Origin: Clostridium puniceum
GTDB taxonomy: Bacteria; Bacillota; Clostridia; Clostridiales; Clostridiaceae
Reading direction: 5' to 3'
DNA: 39,035 nt
Assembly: GCF_002006345.1 (NCBI RefSeq)
Contig: NZ_LZZM01000202.1
Span: forward strand, 1 to 39,035
In this document: positions 24,064 through 31,911 of the stretch, one piece after another
Layout: the number at the start of each line of letters is the position of its first letter
Numbering within the stretch: the stretch's first letter is position 1
Translations under genes and position numbers: made by a program
The notes under the pieces: generated by a model
Databases searched by the model: none
Told to the model about the DNA's origin: nothing
Seen by the model: only the letters and a program-made list of their open reading frames with translations

Positions 24064-25011
24064 TTATTTAATATAAAATTCAGATGATTTTAATTGATGA
24101 ATTAATCTTTGATTGAATTCTTTTTTAGTTTTTTCAATTTCTTCTGGACTATATTCATAAAAGCCAGCGCCTGATTTAATACCTAGCTTACCCTGTTCAA
24201 CTTTTTCACGTAAAATATCATTTGAGCATGTTGAATTATCCATTTCTTTTAATAAATTATCACCAACTATACACCAAATATCTAATCCACCTAAGTCTGC
24301 TACTTCTAACTGACCTGTTGTTGCATAACGAAATGCTGGTCCAAATTTTAATGCTTTATCTATTTCCGCTGGTTCTGCAATTCCTTGTTGTATAAGAGAA
24401 AAAACTTCTCTAGCAACTCCTTGTTGTATACGATTTGCAACTAATCCAGGTACAGACTTTAAAACTTTACAAGTTTGTTTCTTTATTGATTTATATAATT
24501 CTTCTACTTCCTTAAAAATATCCTCTGGCATATTTCCAAAATAAGATAATTCTACAAGAGGCATAAGAAGACCAGGATTATACCAATGATTAACTATCAT
24601 TCTTATTTTACGCTCTTCACTAACATCTATCATCATATCTTCTAGATTTAAACTAGATGTATTACTTGCCAAAATCGCATGTTTAGGTGTAAATTTATCT
24701 AAACTAGCAAACAAACTTCTTTTTAATTCAATTTTTTCTGGTATTGCCTCAATTACATAATCACTATCACTTGTAGCTGCTTCTAAATCATTAAAAAGTG
24801 TTATACTATCTAAAGCTTTTTCAATTTCAGCTTCACTAAATAAATTTCCCTCAACAAGTTCTAATAATTCTGTTTTCATTATGCCTTTTACTTTCTTTAA
24901 TTGCTCCTCATAAGTATCAAATAGATTTACAGAATAACCATAAAGAGCAAAGGCTGATGCAATACTATGCCCCATTGTACCTGCTCCAATTACTGATATT
25001 TTTTTAATCAT
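24064..25011 (-). CDS. 3-hydroxyacyl-CoA-dehydrogenase-family NAD oxidoreductase
   Basis: 315 residues. Rossmann start KKISVIGAGTMGHSIASAFA with an Asp at the end of strand 2 (LFDTYEE), so NAD+. IEAIPEKIELKRSLF and SNTSSLNLEDM are family motifs. The catalytic His lies in MIVNHWYNPGLLMPLVELSY, the NHWxNP form also seen in carnitine and gulonate dehydrogenases, rather than the HFFNP of butanoyl pathway enzymes. It may therefore act on a free beta-hydroxy acid. GGAGGTG before the ATG. The BKACE gene follows 129 bp later. Joint scheme: beta-hydroxy acid to beta-keto acid, then cleavage with acetyl-CoA. Transcribed from a probable sigma-54 promoter 190 bp upstream. Confidence 0.88.
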   Translation of the reverse strand: MIKKISVIGAGTMGHSIASAFALYGYSVNLFDTYEEQLKKVKGIMKTELLELVEGNLFSEAEIEKALDSITLFNDLEAATSDSDYVIEAIPEKIELKRSLFASLDKFTPKHAILASNTSSLNLEDMMIDVSEERKIRMIVNHWYNPGLLMPLVELSYFGNMPEDIFKEVEELYKSIKKQTCKVLKSVPGLVANRIQQGVAREVFSLIQQGIAEPAEIDKALKFGPAFRYATTGQLEVADLGGLDIWCIVGDNLLKEMDNSTCSNDILREKVEQGKLGIKSGAGFYEYSPEEIEKTKKEFNQRLIHQLKSSEFYIK

Positions 25012-25200
25012 ATTCTTTGTGCACCTCCAAAATTTATCTTTTAAATTAATCTACTATCACTGCTTGTTATAGCAGTTTATTAAACTAGTTTGTATTGCTA
25101 TTAAATTATTACTAAATTATATAATCAACTTATATTCTGATAATTATATAATTGGGATCTAATTATATAACCTTAGTATTTTTTACTACCATTAATATAT

Positions 25201-25219
25201 CAAGCAATACTTATGCCAA
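25201..25219 (-). promoter_or_regulatory. Sigma-54 (-24/-12) promoter of the dehydrogenase-BKACE operon
   Basis: The minus strand reads TTGGCATAAGTATTGCTTG. GG and GC are exactly 11 positions apart (G-24 to G-13), matching TGGCAyr-n4-TTGCw. The start site would be ~25192, a 180-nt leader. No sigma-70-type hexamers of similar quality are near. An enhancer-binding activator is expected; none is encoded in the window. Confidence 0.7.
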
Positions 25220-25547
25220 TTTTTATAAAATAATTATAATTTCTAATTTAAAGCTAAATCTATTAGGTATAAACCAGTTATTTGAGCTAGATAATTTTTA
25301 TATATATCAGCTTTAATGAGAATGGTGTATTACAAAGTTTATTATTTCAATACACTTTTGTATCATTTCTTTGCAGTAGAAATCCATTTTCTGATTATAG
25401 ACCTTCTTTATTTAATACATTCGCGTATCATTTCAATACTTTTTCGCATTATTTTATTGTCTTAAATATTTATATATGTCACAAAATTATTCTCACACAA
25501 AATTTATATAAATTTGCTTTATTTCATGTAGAATTCTAATTACAACT

Positions 25548-25569
25548 TATATAATAACGTTATTATATA
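25548..25569. promoter_or_regulatory. Perfect 22-bp palindrome, candidate enhancer site
   Basis: Half-site TATATAATAAC followed by its exact complement GTTATTATATA. It lies ~355 bp upstream of the predicted sigma-54 start, a distance at which enhancer-binding activators act by looping. In AT-rich DNA some palindromes occur by chance, but 11 perfect pairs with a central CG is unusual. Confidence 0.45.
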
Positions 25570-25712
25570 TACATTTAGGACAAAATCTAAATTGTATATA
25601 ATCATTTCACCCCTAATTTTATTTGCAAATATTTAACTATCTTTCTATTTTCATAGGTTTGCCTATAAATAGTTTTTTATAAAAAATTTTATTAGTTACA
25701 TAACCTAACAAA

Positions 25713-25753
25713 TAAAGGTAATAAACACTTTTAATTTATGTTTATTACCTTTA
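25713..25753 (-). terminator. Terminator of the DedA gene
   Basis: Perfect 15-bp stem (TAAAGGTAATAAACA and its complement, arms 25713-25727 and 25739-25753), followed on the minus strand by TTTGTT. It lies 174 bp past the DedA stop. Confidence 0.75.
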
Positions 25754-25926
25754 ATACAAAACTTATTTAATTTTTAGTTTCCTGTTGTTTGATTTTTGTC
25801 TACTAATTCTTTAATAATTTGTAGATGAATAGCATCTAACTTATAAAAATGCTAGAGCTATAATTTGTATTTTACTTATCGCAAATTACTTCTTACATTG
25901 ATCGAATTGATTAATTTACTACCTCT

Positions 25927-26541
25927 CTACTTAATCTTCAATCTCTTCCTATAAAACAAAATGCCTCCCACGACAATTCCAGCACCAATAACTAGTGCAA
26001 CAATAGATGAAAAGACACCAACACTATCTGCAATCATATTCCATGATGCTTCAGCATGTCCTCCTAGTAAAACTAAAACGGTGTTCCATATCAGACTTCC
26101 TGCAACCGTATACACCACAAATTGTAAAATATTCATTTTCGTCATACCAGCCGGAATGGAAATTAGACTCCGTACTATTGGAATACATCTGCAAAATAAA
26201 ACCGTATATTTCCCCTTACGGTTAAACCACTGTACGGATTTTTCAATATCTTCTTCTTTAAATCGAAGAAGTTTTCCAATGCGTCCACGAACAATCAATT
26301 TTAAGCGTTCCTCTGGCAATAGGCGTCCAGCTAGATACAATATTAGTGCACCAAGACTTGAACCTACTGTTGCATATATAATAACCCCTATTGGGGTCAT
26401 GGAGGTATAAGTGGTCATAAAACCTCCAAGGGTAAGAATGATTTCAGACGGAATAGGAGGAAAAATATTTTCCAACGCTATAAGTGCTACAATACCCAGG
26501 TATCCGAATTCGTTCATAATTTCAACTATCGCTGCTTGCAT
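25927..26541 (-). CDS. DedA-family membrane protein (VTT domain)
   Basis: 204 residues. ENIFPPIPSEIIL near the start, GSSLGALILYLAGRL, and FCRCIPIVRSLISIPAGM (the R..P..R...s..AG motif) are DedA hallmarks; several membrane helices and a re-entrant loop are expected. Family members move or flip lipids such as undecaprenyl phosphate or phosphatidylethanolamine. The ATG at 26541 is 7 bases after AAAGGA; the frame stays open further upstream, but that stretch is the structured element at 26573-26702 and not protein. That element forms the gene's leader. Confidence 0.88.
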   Translation of the reverse strand: MQAAIVEIMNEFGYLGIVALIALENIFPPIPSEIILTLGGFMTTYTSMTPIGVIIYATVGSSLGALILYLAGRLLPEERLKLIVRGRIGKLLRFKEEDIEKSVQWFNRKGKYTVLFCRCIPIVRSLISIPAGMTKMNILQFVVYTVAGSLIWNTVLVLLGGHAEASWNMIADSVGVFSSIVALVIGAGIVVGGILFYRKRLKIK

Positions 26542-26572
26542 AATCATATCCTTTCTTGTTATGTCTATTAAA

Positions 26573-26702
26573 TCAAGTGAAACTTGATTCAGGTGGAGTT
26601 TGATCTCCATCTGAATCTTAGTTGAACTCATCTAGAGTCGTACCACTGTTATCTCATACTTAAAGAAGTGTAAGTGTTACAGTGGCTAGACATCAGATAA
26701 AA
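26573..26702 (-). ncRNA. Structured ~130-nt element, copy A (leader of DedA)
   Basis: Read on the minus strand it starts TTTTATCTGATGTCTAGCC and ends TCAAGTTTCACTTGA. About 75-80% identical to copy B at 29602-29730, in the opposite orientation. Predicted stems: TCTAG/CTAGA, CCACTGT/ACAGTGG enclosing ACTT-CTTT-AAGT, a 13-bp stem GATTCAGATGGAG/CTCCACCTGAATC with loop ATCAAA, and a final TCAAGT-ttc-ACTTGA. The differences from copy B keep the stems paired. It ends 31 bp before the DedA start, so it could be a leader RNA or an inserted small palindromic element. I do not recognise a known riboswitch. Confidence 0.5.
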
Positions 26703-27167
26703 TTTGACATACTTCATCTTTTTAGTTACTACGATCCCATAAAACAATTTCCTACAATATAGTTCTTTTTCTCAAAACCGTTTTTTGAATTATTCTTTAC
26801 TTTTAGAAAAAAAGTATTACATAACTTATTATAGCGTAAAAAAGATTTCTATTCTATTAACATTATGTTAAAACATGATTTTATTAATTAATACAAAACT
26901 CACAAATATAATCTATTATTATTAAATAAATTACTACAATTAATATTATTTTTATAGTAATTAAAATAAAAAATTAAAAGTTTAATTCGTATTTTTAATT
27001 TTTTATAAATTTAATTTTACTTAAATCATAATAACTAAGTAAAAACTTAAAATTGATACAAATAATATTAATTTCTATATCTATATTTTCTTGATTAAAA
27101 ATATAAAATAAGACCTATATAAAACAACTTTTAGATAGATCTTACTGATACATATATATTTAAAATT
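26703..27167. other. AT-rich intergenic region
   Basis: No gene recognised. On the minus strand a hairpin at about 27110-27148 (AAGATCTAT ... ATAGGTCTT, then TTTTAT and five T) is a probable terminator for the unit that contains the GH1 fragment and the chemotaxis gene. Confidence 0.5.
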
Positions 27168-27272
27168 TCATCTATGAATCAAACTTATAAAGTAATCAAT
27201 TCTATAATCATTATTTATATTGTTGTTTTCATCAACAATTTCATCTGTTCCTAAACCATTTTCTACAATCAT
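27168..27272 (-). pseudogene. Fragment of a GH1 6-phospho-beta-glucosidase
   Basis: 34 codons reading IVENGLGTDEIVDENNN then NNDYRIDYFISLIHR. The I-x-ENG motif with the nucleophile Glu and the DDYRIDYL block are diagnostic of the C-terminal part of GH1 enzymes. Everything before and after is missing, so only a relic of a beta-glucoside gene remains. Confidence 0.65.
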
Positions 27273-27337
27273 ACTAATGCTTTACTAAGAATAATAAATT
27301 TGCGTTTTCTATTGTTTTTCATTTTGATTTTTAGATG

Positions 27338-28174
27338 TTATTTATTAGCCTTTACATGTTTTACCAAAACTTCAGAATTTAAAGAAATTTCTTCTACAGT
27401 TACAGATAATTCTTCTAAGCTTGCAGCTTGATTAGTTGATATTTGCCCTGATTCATTTATTGTTTTGGTTATCATCTTCATACTATCCCCCATTTGGATA
27501 AGTGCTTCTGAAATCTTTTTAGAACATTCAGTACTATTCGATGCTAATTTTCTCATTTCACCAGCTACTACTGAAAATCCTTTTCCATATTCTCCAGCCC
27601 TTGAAGATTCTATTGCAGCATTAAGTCCCAAAAGATTAGACTGCCTAGAAATATTTTCAATTAACTTTATAGCTTCACTACCTTCATTAATTAATTTTTC
27701 TGCATTCTTTGTATTTTCAACCATAAAATTCAATTTTTCTGATAAATGAACTGCACTACTCGCAATTTCTGACACTGTTAAATTAGTTTCATTAAGTGAA
27801 TTCTTTAATTCTTCTGTAGCTTCCACAATTTCTTCATATTCCTCCATATTTACACTTACACCAAACCATCCAACAATTTCATTATTTTCATTAATAACTG
27901 GAACTGTTATAGCTTTAAAGGATGTTCCATAGCTCTTCTTATCATATATACTAGAAAAACTCATCTTCTTTATATATATGTTTTCATTAATTCCATTTTT
28001 ATTCATAACATCATTATCAATAACTTGACCAGTATACATAGGTGCTTTTGATCTCTTCCCATCTAAAGCATATATACATTGCTTTTTATCACAGATATTT
28101 ATTGCTGCGTTTCCTTCAAACAATTGACTAATAATTGGTGAAGCATAAATCATTATTTCAAAAACTTTTTCCAT
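27338..28174 (-). CDS. Soluble methyl-accepting chemotaxis-type transducer
   Basis: 278 residues. The N-terminal ~115 residues are a small sensor domain (ASPIISQLFEGNAAINICDK; later VPVINENNEIVGWFGVSVNM, a PAS/Cache-like pattern). No transmembrane segment. The C-terminal part is a short MCP signalling domain with the hairpin tip SRQSNLLGLNAAIESSRAGE and KGFSVVAGEMRKLA, which contacts CheA/CheW. The ATG at 28174 is preferred over an upstream TTG because that TTG has no ribosome site, though the AAGGG here is a long 13 bases away. Single gene. Probably a cytoplasmic redox or metabolite sensor; the ligand is unknown. Confidence 0.85.
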   Translation of the reverse strand: MEKVFEIMIYASPIISQLFEGNAAINICDKKQCIYALDGKRSKAPMYTGQVIDNDVMNKNGINENIYIKKMSFSSIYDKKSYGTSFKAITVPVINENNEIVGWFGVSVNMEEYEEIVEATEELKNSLNETNLTVSEIASSAVHLSEKLNFMVENTKNAEKLINEGSEAIKLIENISRQSNLLGLNAAIESSRAGEYGKGFSVVAGEMRKLASNSTECSKKISEALIQMGDSMKMITKTINESGQISTNQAASLEELSVTVEEISLNSEVLVKHVKANK

Positions 28175-28302
28175 TTTAAATTTCATTCCCTTCTGAATGC
28201 TCAAACTCAAAATTAAATAAGTTCTATCAAATCAACTTTAATTTGCTTTAACTCTCTTATTTTATAAACATCTTAAATCTTCAAATAAAGATTTATATAA
28301 AA

Positions 28303-28337
28303 CAAACTGAGCTTATTTATTTTAAAAGCTCAGTTTG
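28303..28337 (-). terminator. Terminator of the flavoprotein gene
   Basis: CAAACTGAGCTT pairs with AAGCTCAGTTTG (arms 28303-28314, 28326-28337), followed on the minus strand by TTTTAT. 35 bp past the stop at 28373. Confidence 0.8.
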
Positions 28338-28372
28338 AAGTAATTTTATTAAACAATCTTTTATTTGTAATC

Positions 28373-29284
28373 TTACTCACCATAACCACCATATTTTTCA
28401 AGTAATTCTTTCTTATTAGGTATTTGACCTGGTCCAACTGCTTTTGTTGAAATCTCAACTTGATGTTCTAATTTACCATCATAGAATAAACGAGAACGTT
28501 TTTGTTGTGCTTCACTAAAGTTAACTTTAATTTGTCCATCTACTAAAGTTAATTCTCCACTTATTCCACAAACTGGACATTCTACTTCATTTTTATTATG
28601 AACTACAGTAAGCATATCACAATGGCAAACTGGACAGACCCCTTCATCAGCACCTCTCCATTTATTCATTTGCTCTGAATCGCTATTTAAAGCATCAGCA
28701 ATATTTTTACCCATTACTACCATACGATCCATTACTTTGAAGTTTCCTACAACATGTTCATGTGCCATAGCACCAAAGTATTCGTATTTATCTACTACAT
28801 TTATTCGCATTGACATTGTAAATTCATATATTGTTGACATAGCAAAGGATAACCAATTTTGTGCCATTGCTCCACCAACAGTAATTAATGCTGCTACTCT
28901 TGGCTTAAATGATCTTTCATCTGGTAATTTCTCTGGCGCATTACCCATTTTAATTCCATTTTTCTTCGCTTCAGTTCTAAATGCAATATCATGAGATGGT
29001 CCTAATCTATCACATACAGTTTTAAATTTACCTGTTGGTGATAATACATATGTAGGTGATCCTACTATAACAGCATCACATTCCAATAGCGCTTCATCTA
29101 TTATATACATTTCATCTTTTAAAACACAGTTTCCATTTCCACCATGTAACAAACTCATTACACATGCAATACATCCTGTACAATCTGCAATATTTAAATC
29201 ATCTGCACGAATAAATTTAACTTCACTACCTGCTTTTTCACATTCCATTAATGCAGTCTTAATCATAACTTCAGTATTACTCAT
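28373..29284 (-). CDS. Flavodoxin-fold NAD(P)H oxidoreductase with zinc-ribbon tail; start damaged
   Basis: 303 residues from the first ATG. IADCTGCIACVMSLLHGG and AVIVGSPTYVLSPTGKFKTV are the FMN-binding, iron-sulfur-flavoprotein-like NADPH-dependent FMN reductase core; a rubredoxin-like ribbon follows (CPVCHCDML ... CPVCGISGE, ~217-243). The expected FMN-phosphate loop VLGISFGRK lies in frame immediately upstream of this ATG (about 29285-29311), with an in-frame TAG four codons before it and no ATG, GTG or TTG between. The normal start has therefore been lost. The protein is either made from an unusual codon (ATT near 29302) or, from ATG 29284, lacks its phosphate loop. Confidence 0.75.
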   Translation of the reverse strand: MSNTEVMIKTALMECEKAGSEVKFIRADDLNIADCTGCIACVMSLLHGGNGNCVLKDEMYIIDEALLECDAVIVGSPTYVLSPTGKFKTVCDRLGPSHDIAFRTEAKKNGIKMGNAPEKLPDERSFKPRVAALITVGGAMAQNWLSFAMSTIYEFTMSMRINVVDKYEYFGAMAHEHVVGNFKVMDRMVVMGKNIADALNSDSEQMNKWRGADEGVCPVCHCDMLTVVHNKNEVECPVCGISGELTLVDGQIKVNFSEAQQKRSRLFYDGKLEHQVEISTKAVGPGQIPNKKELLEKYGGYGE

Positions 29285-29336
29285 TTTTCTTCCAAATGAA
29301 ATACCTAATACCTTCTTTTTCTACAAATACAGTAGC

Positions 29337-29374
29337 TTCAATACCATACTCCCATTTATAAGTATGGTATTGAA
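29337..29374. repeat. Perfect 14-bp hairpin at a pseudogene/gene junction
   Basis: TTCAATACCATACT (29337-29350) and its complement (29361-29374), 10-nt loop. One arm is the last coding part of the isomerase relic (IEYSIPYL); the other lies between it and the flavoprotein. Such an inverted duplication fits a rearrangement junction that also removed the flavoprotein start. Confidence 0.5.
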
Positions 29375-29573
29375 TATTCAATGCCTTCATCTTTCATTTC
29401 GTATACTTTACTATGGATGTGTTTAAGATATGGCATATGTTCATCTAAAATATGAATTCCATTTCTGCACCAATTTCTTTTAAAAATTTAAATATATCCT
29501 CTAAATTCATTTTTCCTCTTGCATATTAATCTTGTAAGCTATAAAAACTTACTGAACGTTTAATATTTGACAT
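29356..29573 (-). pseudogene. N-terminal fragment of a sugar-phosphate isomerase/epimerase
   Basis: After AAGGAAG the minus strand reads MSNIKRSVSFYSLQD, TAA, YARGKMNLEDIFKFLKEIGA, a frame change, then HILDEHMPYLKHIHSKVYEM to a stop. This is the start of an IolE/xylose-isomerase-like TIM barrel (SFYSLQdqYarGKM is common in these). One nonsense codon (Gln to TAA is the simplest reading), one frameshift and loss of the C-terminal ~200 residues. Confidence 0.7.
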
Positions 29574-29596
29574 ATACTATCTTCCTTATATATAAA
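29567..29596 (+). promoter_or_regulatory. Sigma-A promoter aimed at element copy B
   Basis: TTGACA (29567-29572), then TATATA/TATAAA at 29589-29596 with 16-18 bp spacing. Transcription would start at about 29602-29604, which is exactly the first base of the structured element. TTGACA overlaps the start codon of the opposing isomerase relic. Confidence 0.6.
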
Positions 29597-29601
29597 TTTA
29601 C

Positions 29602-29730
29602 TTTTATCTGATGTCTAGCCACTGTAACACACTACTTCTTTAAGTAATAGATAACAGTGGCACGTCCCTAGGTAAATTCAACTAGCCTTTATTGGCAGAT
29701 AAAACTCCCCCTAAAGTTAAGTTTCACTTA
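29602..29730 (+). ncRNA. Structured ~130-nt element, copy B
   Basis: Plus strand from TTTTATCTGATGTCTAGCC to TAAGTTTCACTTA. The first 29 bases are identical to copy A. Stem loops match copy A with compensatory change: the long stem is CTTTA/TAAAG here against GATTC/GAATC in A, around a conserved AT(A/C)AAA loop. The last stem is TAAGT-ttc-ACTTA against TCAAGT-ttc-ACTTGA. It lies between two broken genes of a minus-strand operon, opposite to them, and has its own promoter. It may be a small RNA, a relic transposon-end RNA (TnpB omega-RNA / IS605-orfB type) or a palindromic mobile element. Confidence 0.5.
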
Positions 29731-30788
29731 TTCAAAATCAATTGATCTACCTGTTGCTGCTGATTCTCTAACAGCTTCCATTACAGCAAGTACTCTTCTT
29801 ACTTCTGGGATCTTAACAAGTAATTCTTCTTTTCCTTCAAGTGACTTCAAGTAATTTTCAAATAACATGATATGAGAAAAATCTACTTTAGGTAATTCTT
29901 CTGTAGTTAATACACCTTCTGGTGGTGGTCCAAATGAACGTGTTGGACCCGAAGCTGTCATTGTTGTTTTTCCCGGAACATTTTTCAGAAGTCTCGTTGT
30001 TCTTGCAATTTTTCCTTCTGGTTCAAAGCCATCTGAGTACATGCTTCCTGTATCTCCACCTATAAACCAATGTCTTTCAAACCACTTTGGCTTGTCCGCT
30101 AAGAAATAAGTTCCAAGTTCAACTTCTCCTGTTATTCCATTTTCAAATCTAAATAAAATCTTAAAGTAATCGTCTACTTCTTCATTTATTACATTTCTTA
30201 AATCAGCAAATATAGTTTTTATCGGACTATCAACCATATAAAGCATTTAGTCTATTAAATGAACTCCCCAGTCATATAACATTCCGCCGCCATATTTTTT
30301 GAACACATGCCAATCATGCATGTTCCCGTTAATTCCATATAACATTGATTGAACTGTAAATACATTTCCTAGTGTTTTTTGGTCATATACTTCCTTTGCA
30401 GTTCTAAAATCCTCATCAAATCTACGTTGTTCGTGTACTGTAAATAACACTTCTGAATCTTTTACAACTGATATCATTTCATCATATTCAGCTACACTCA
30501 TAGCAGCTGGTTTTTCACAAATTATGTTTTTACCAGCTTTTGCAGCTTTAATCACAACTTCTTTATGAACATGATTACTTACTGAAATTACTACAGTATT
30601 TATATCTTCTATTTTTAACAATTCATCAACACTAGTAGTTTTTATAACACCTTCAGTAATTGCATCTGACATTTTTTATTCTTCAATGTCACAAATTGCT
30701 GCTACATTGATAGCTTTCATAGAATCAAACATTTTTTCATGAATATGGCCATAAAACCAAAACCTATTATTCCAAAATTAACTTTCAT
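29728..30788 (-). pseudogene. Gfo/Idh/MocA sugar dehydrogenase, broken
   Basis: After GAAAGGATGG the minus strand starts MKVNFGIIGFGF, shifts frame, continues GHIHEKMFDSMKAINVAAIC, hits a stop just before MSDAITEG, then runs through VVIKAAKAGKNIICEKPAA (EKP motif) and GGGMLYDWGVHLID to a TAA at 30247. It then reads on from MLYMVDSPIK to a normal end. So there is one frameshift and two stops in an otherwise full-length (~350 aa) Gfo/Idh protein. It follows an isomerase pseudogene by ~65 bp and shares its upstream control block. Confidence 0.88.
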
Positions 30789-30852
30789 TTTTAATTCCAT
30801 CCTTTCTTTAGGTAAAAATAACTTTAAATACTTCTATTTAAATCTGCCTTAT

Positions 30853-31766
30853 TTAAATTACAAAATTTCTTAAGTATCTTGCTGATAATATTGCTGATTT
30901 TTTACATTCTTCAAGAGAACCTTCAAAAGCTTTATCTTCAACTTCTATGCAAGTGTTCCCTTTGTATCCTATATCCGTTAATGCTGAAACATATTTCCCC
31001 CAATCTATATCCCCAAGTCCTGGTAATTTAGGTGACATATATTGAAGTGGAGTAGCCATTATTCCTACATCATCTAGTTTATCTTTAAATATTTTTATAT
31101 CTTTATAATGAATATGGAATATTTTTCCTTAAATTCATATATTGGCTTAATATAATCTATATGCTGCCATACAAAATGAGATGGATCATAGTTAAGTCCA
31201 AAATTATCACTATTAAGTATTTCAAATACTTTTCTCCAAATAGCTGGTGTTGTCATTAAGTTTTGTCCACCTGGCCATTCATCATTAGTAAATAACATTG
31301 GACAATTTTCAATTGCTATCTTTACACCTTTTTCTTCAGCATATTTTACAATTGGAGGCCATACTTCTTTTACTATTTCCAAATTTTCTTCAACAGTCTT
31401 ATTAGGAACTCTTCCTAAAAACGTTGTTATCATATTCACACCAAGTTTACCGCTTCCATCTATTAATTTGTAAAGATGCTCAACATATACTTTTCTCTTT
31501 TCTAAATCTGGATCTAAGGTATTGGGATAATATCCAAGAGCTGATATTTCAACACCTTTTTGTTTACAATAATTTTTGATATATTCTACTTTATCTTCAC
31601 TTAAATCTGCTACATCAATATGTGATACACCTGCATATCTTCTTTCTGCCTTTCCTTTTGGCCAGCAGCAGGCTTCTAAGCATTCCAAGTTATTTTCAGC
31701 CGCAAAATCTACTAATTCTTCAAAACTTAAATCTCCTAAAATAGCACTGTTTAATCCTAATTTCAT
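30853..31766 (-). pseudogene. Sugar-phosphate isomerase/epimerase (TIM barrel), frameshifted
   Basis: AAGGAGATG precedes ATG at 31766. The frame runs MKLGLNSAILGDLSFEELVD ... VKIAIENCPMLFTNDEWPGG ... NFGLNYDPSHFVWQ for ~225 residues. It then shifts by one base near 31110 and continues FHIHYKDIKIFKDKLDDVGI ... GKYVSALTDIGYKGNTCIEV to the end at 30853. The metal-site residues (ENC, DPSH, HYKD, EVED) are all present across the two frames, so a single indel is the only lesion. Family: IolE/xylose-isomerase-like epimerases that work with Gfo/Idh dehydrogenases on inositols or keto-sugars. First gene of the decayed operon. Confidence 0.88.
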
Positions 31767-31845
31767 GACATACATCTCCTTTTAAATTTTTTATATAAAT
31801 CTATATATCTCTTAGAAACTTTTAAAATTTATATCATTTTCACAT

Positions 31846-31911
31846 ACTTATTGTACCTTTTTTAATCGTGTAAACGCATTCTTTTAATTATTCAGTTCTA
31901 TTAGTAATGTT
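31846..31911 (-). promoter_or_regulatory. Control block of the first decayed sugar locus, with cre-like site
   Basis: The plus strand holds ATTGTACCTTTTT, then TGTAAACGCATTCTTTTAAT, then TTCAGTTCTATTAGTAAT, almost the same as the block at 36196-36261. GTGTAAACGCATTCT (31868-31882) fits the CcpA cre consensus except for the first base. On the minus strand TACAAT may be a -10 box. The block lies ~80-145 bp before the isomerase start. Confidence 0.6.

Larger units (their letters stand above)
25012..25926. other. Long regulatory intergenic region
   Basis: 915 bp without a gene. It holds, from the operon outward, a short hairpin ACTGCT/AGCAGT (~25056-25073) in the leader, the sigma-54 promoter at 25201, a perfect palindrome at 25548, and the DedA terminator at 25713. 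Short minus-strand frames near 25300-25450 have no ribosome site and were not accepted. Confidence 0.6.

Noticed and set aside
25961..26410. 149-codon plus-strand open frame
   Set aside because: Antisense to the DedA coding sequence; low-complexity Pro/Thr/Ile content.
26542..26631. N-terminal extension of the DedA protein
   Set aside because: The frame is open but it lies in the structured element, has no ribosome site of its own, and the internal ATG at 26541 has one and gives the normal family length.
26573..26702. T-box or known metabolite riboswitch in the DedA leader
   Set aside because: AACAGTGGTACGAC looks a little like the T-box TGGNACCGCG, but the CCGCG is absent and there is no following terminator/antiterminator. 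No other riboswitch core was recognised.
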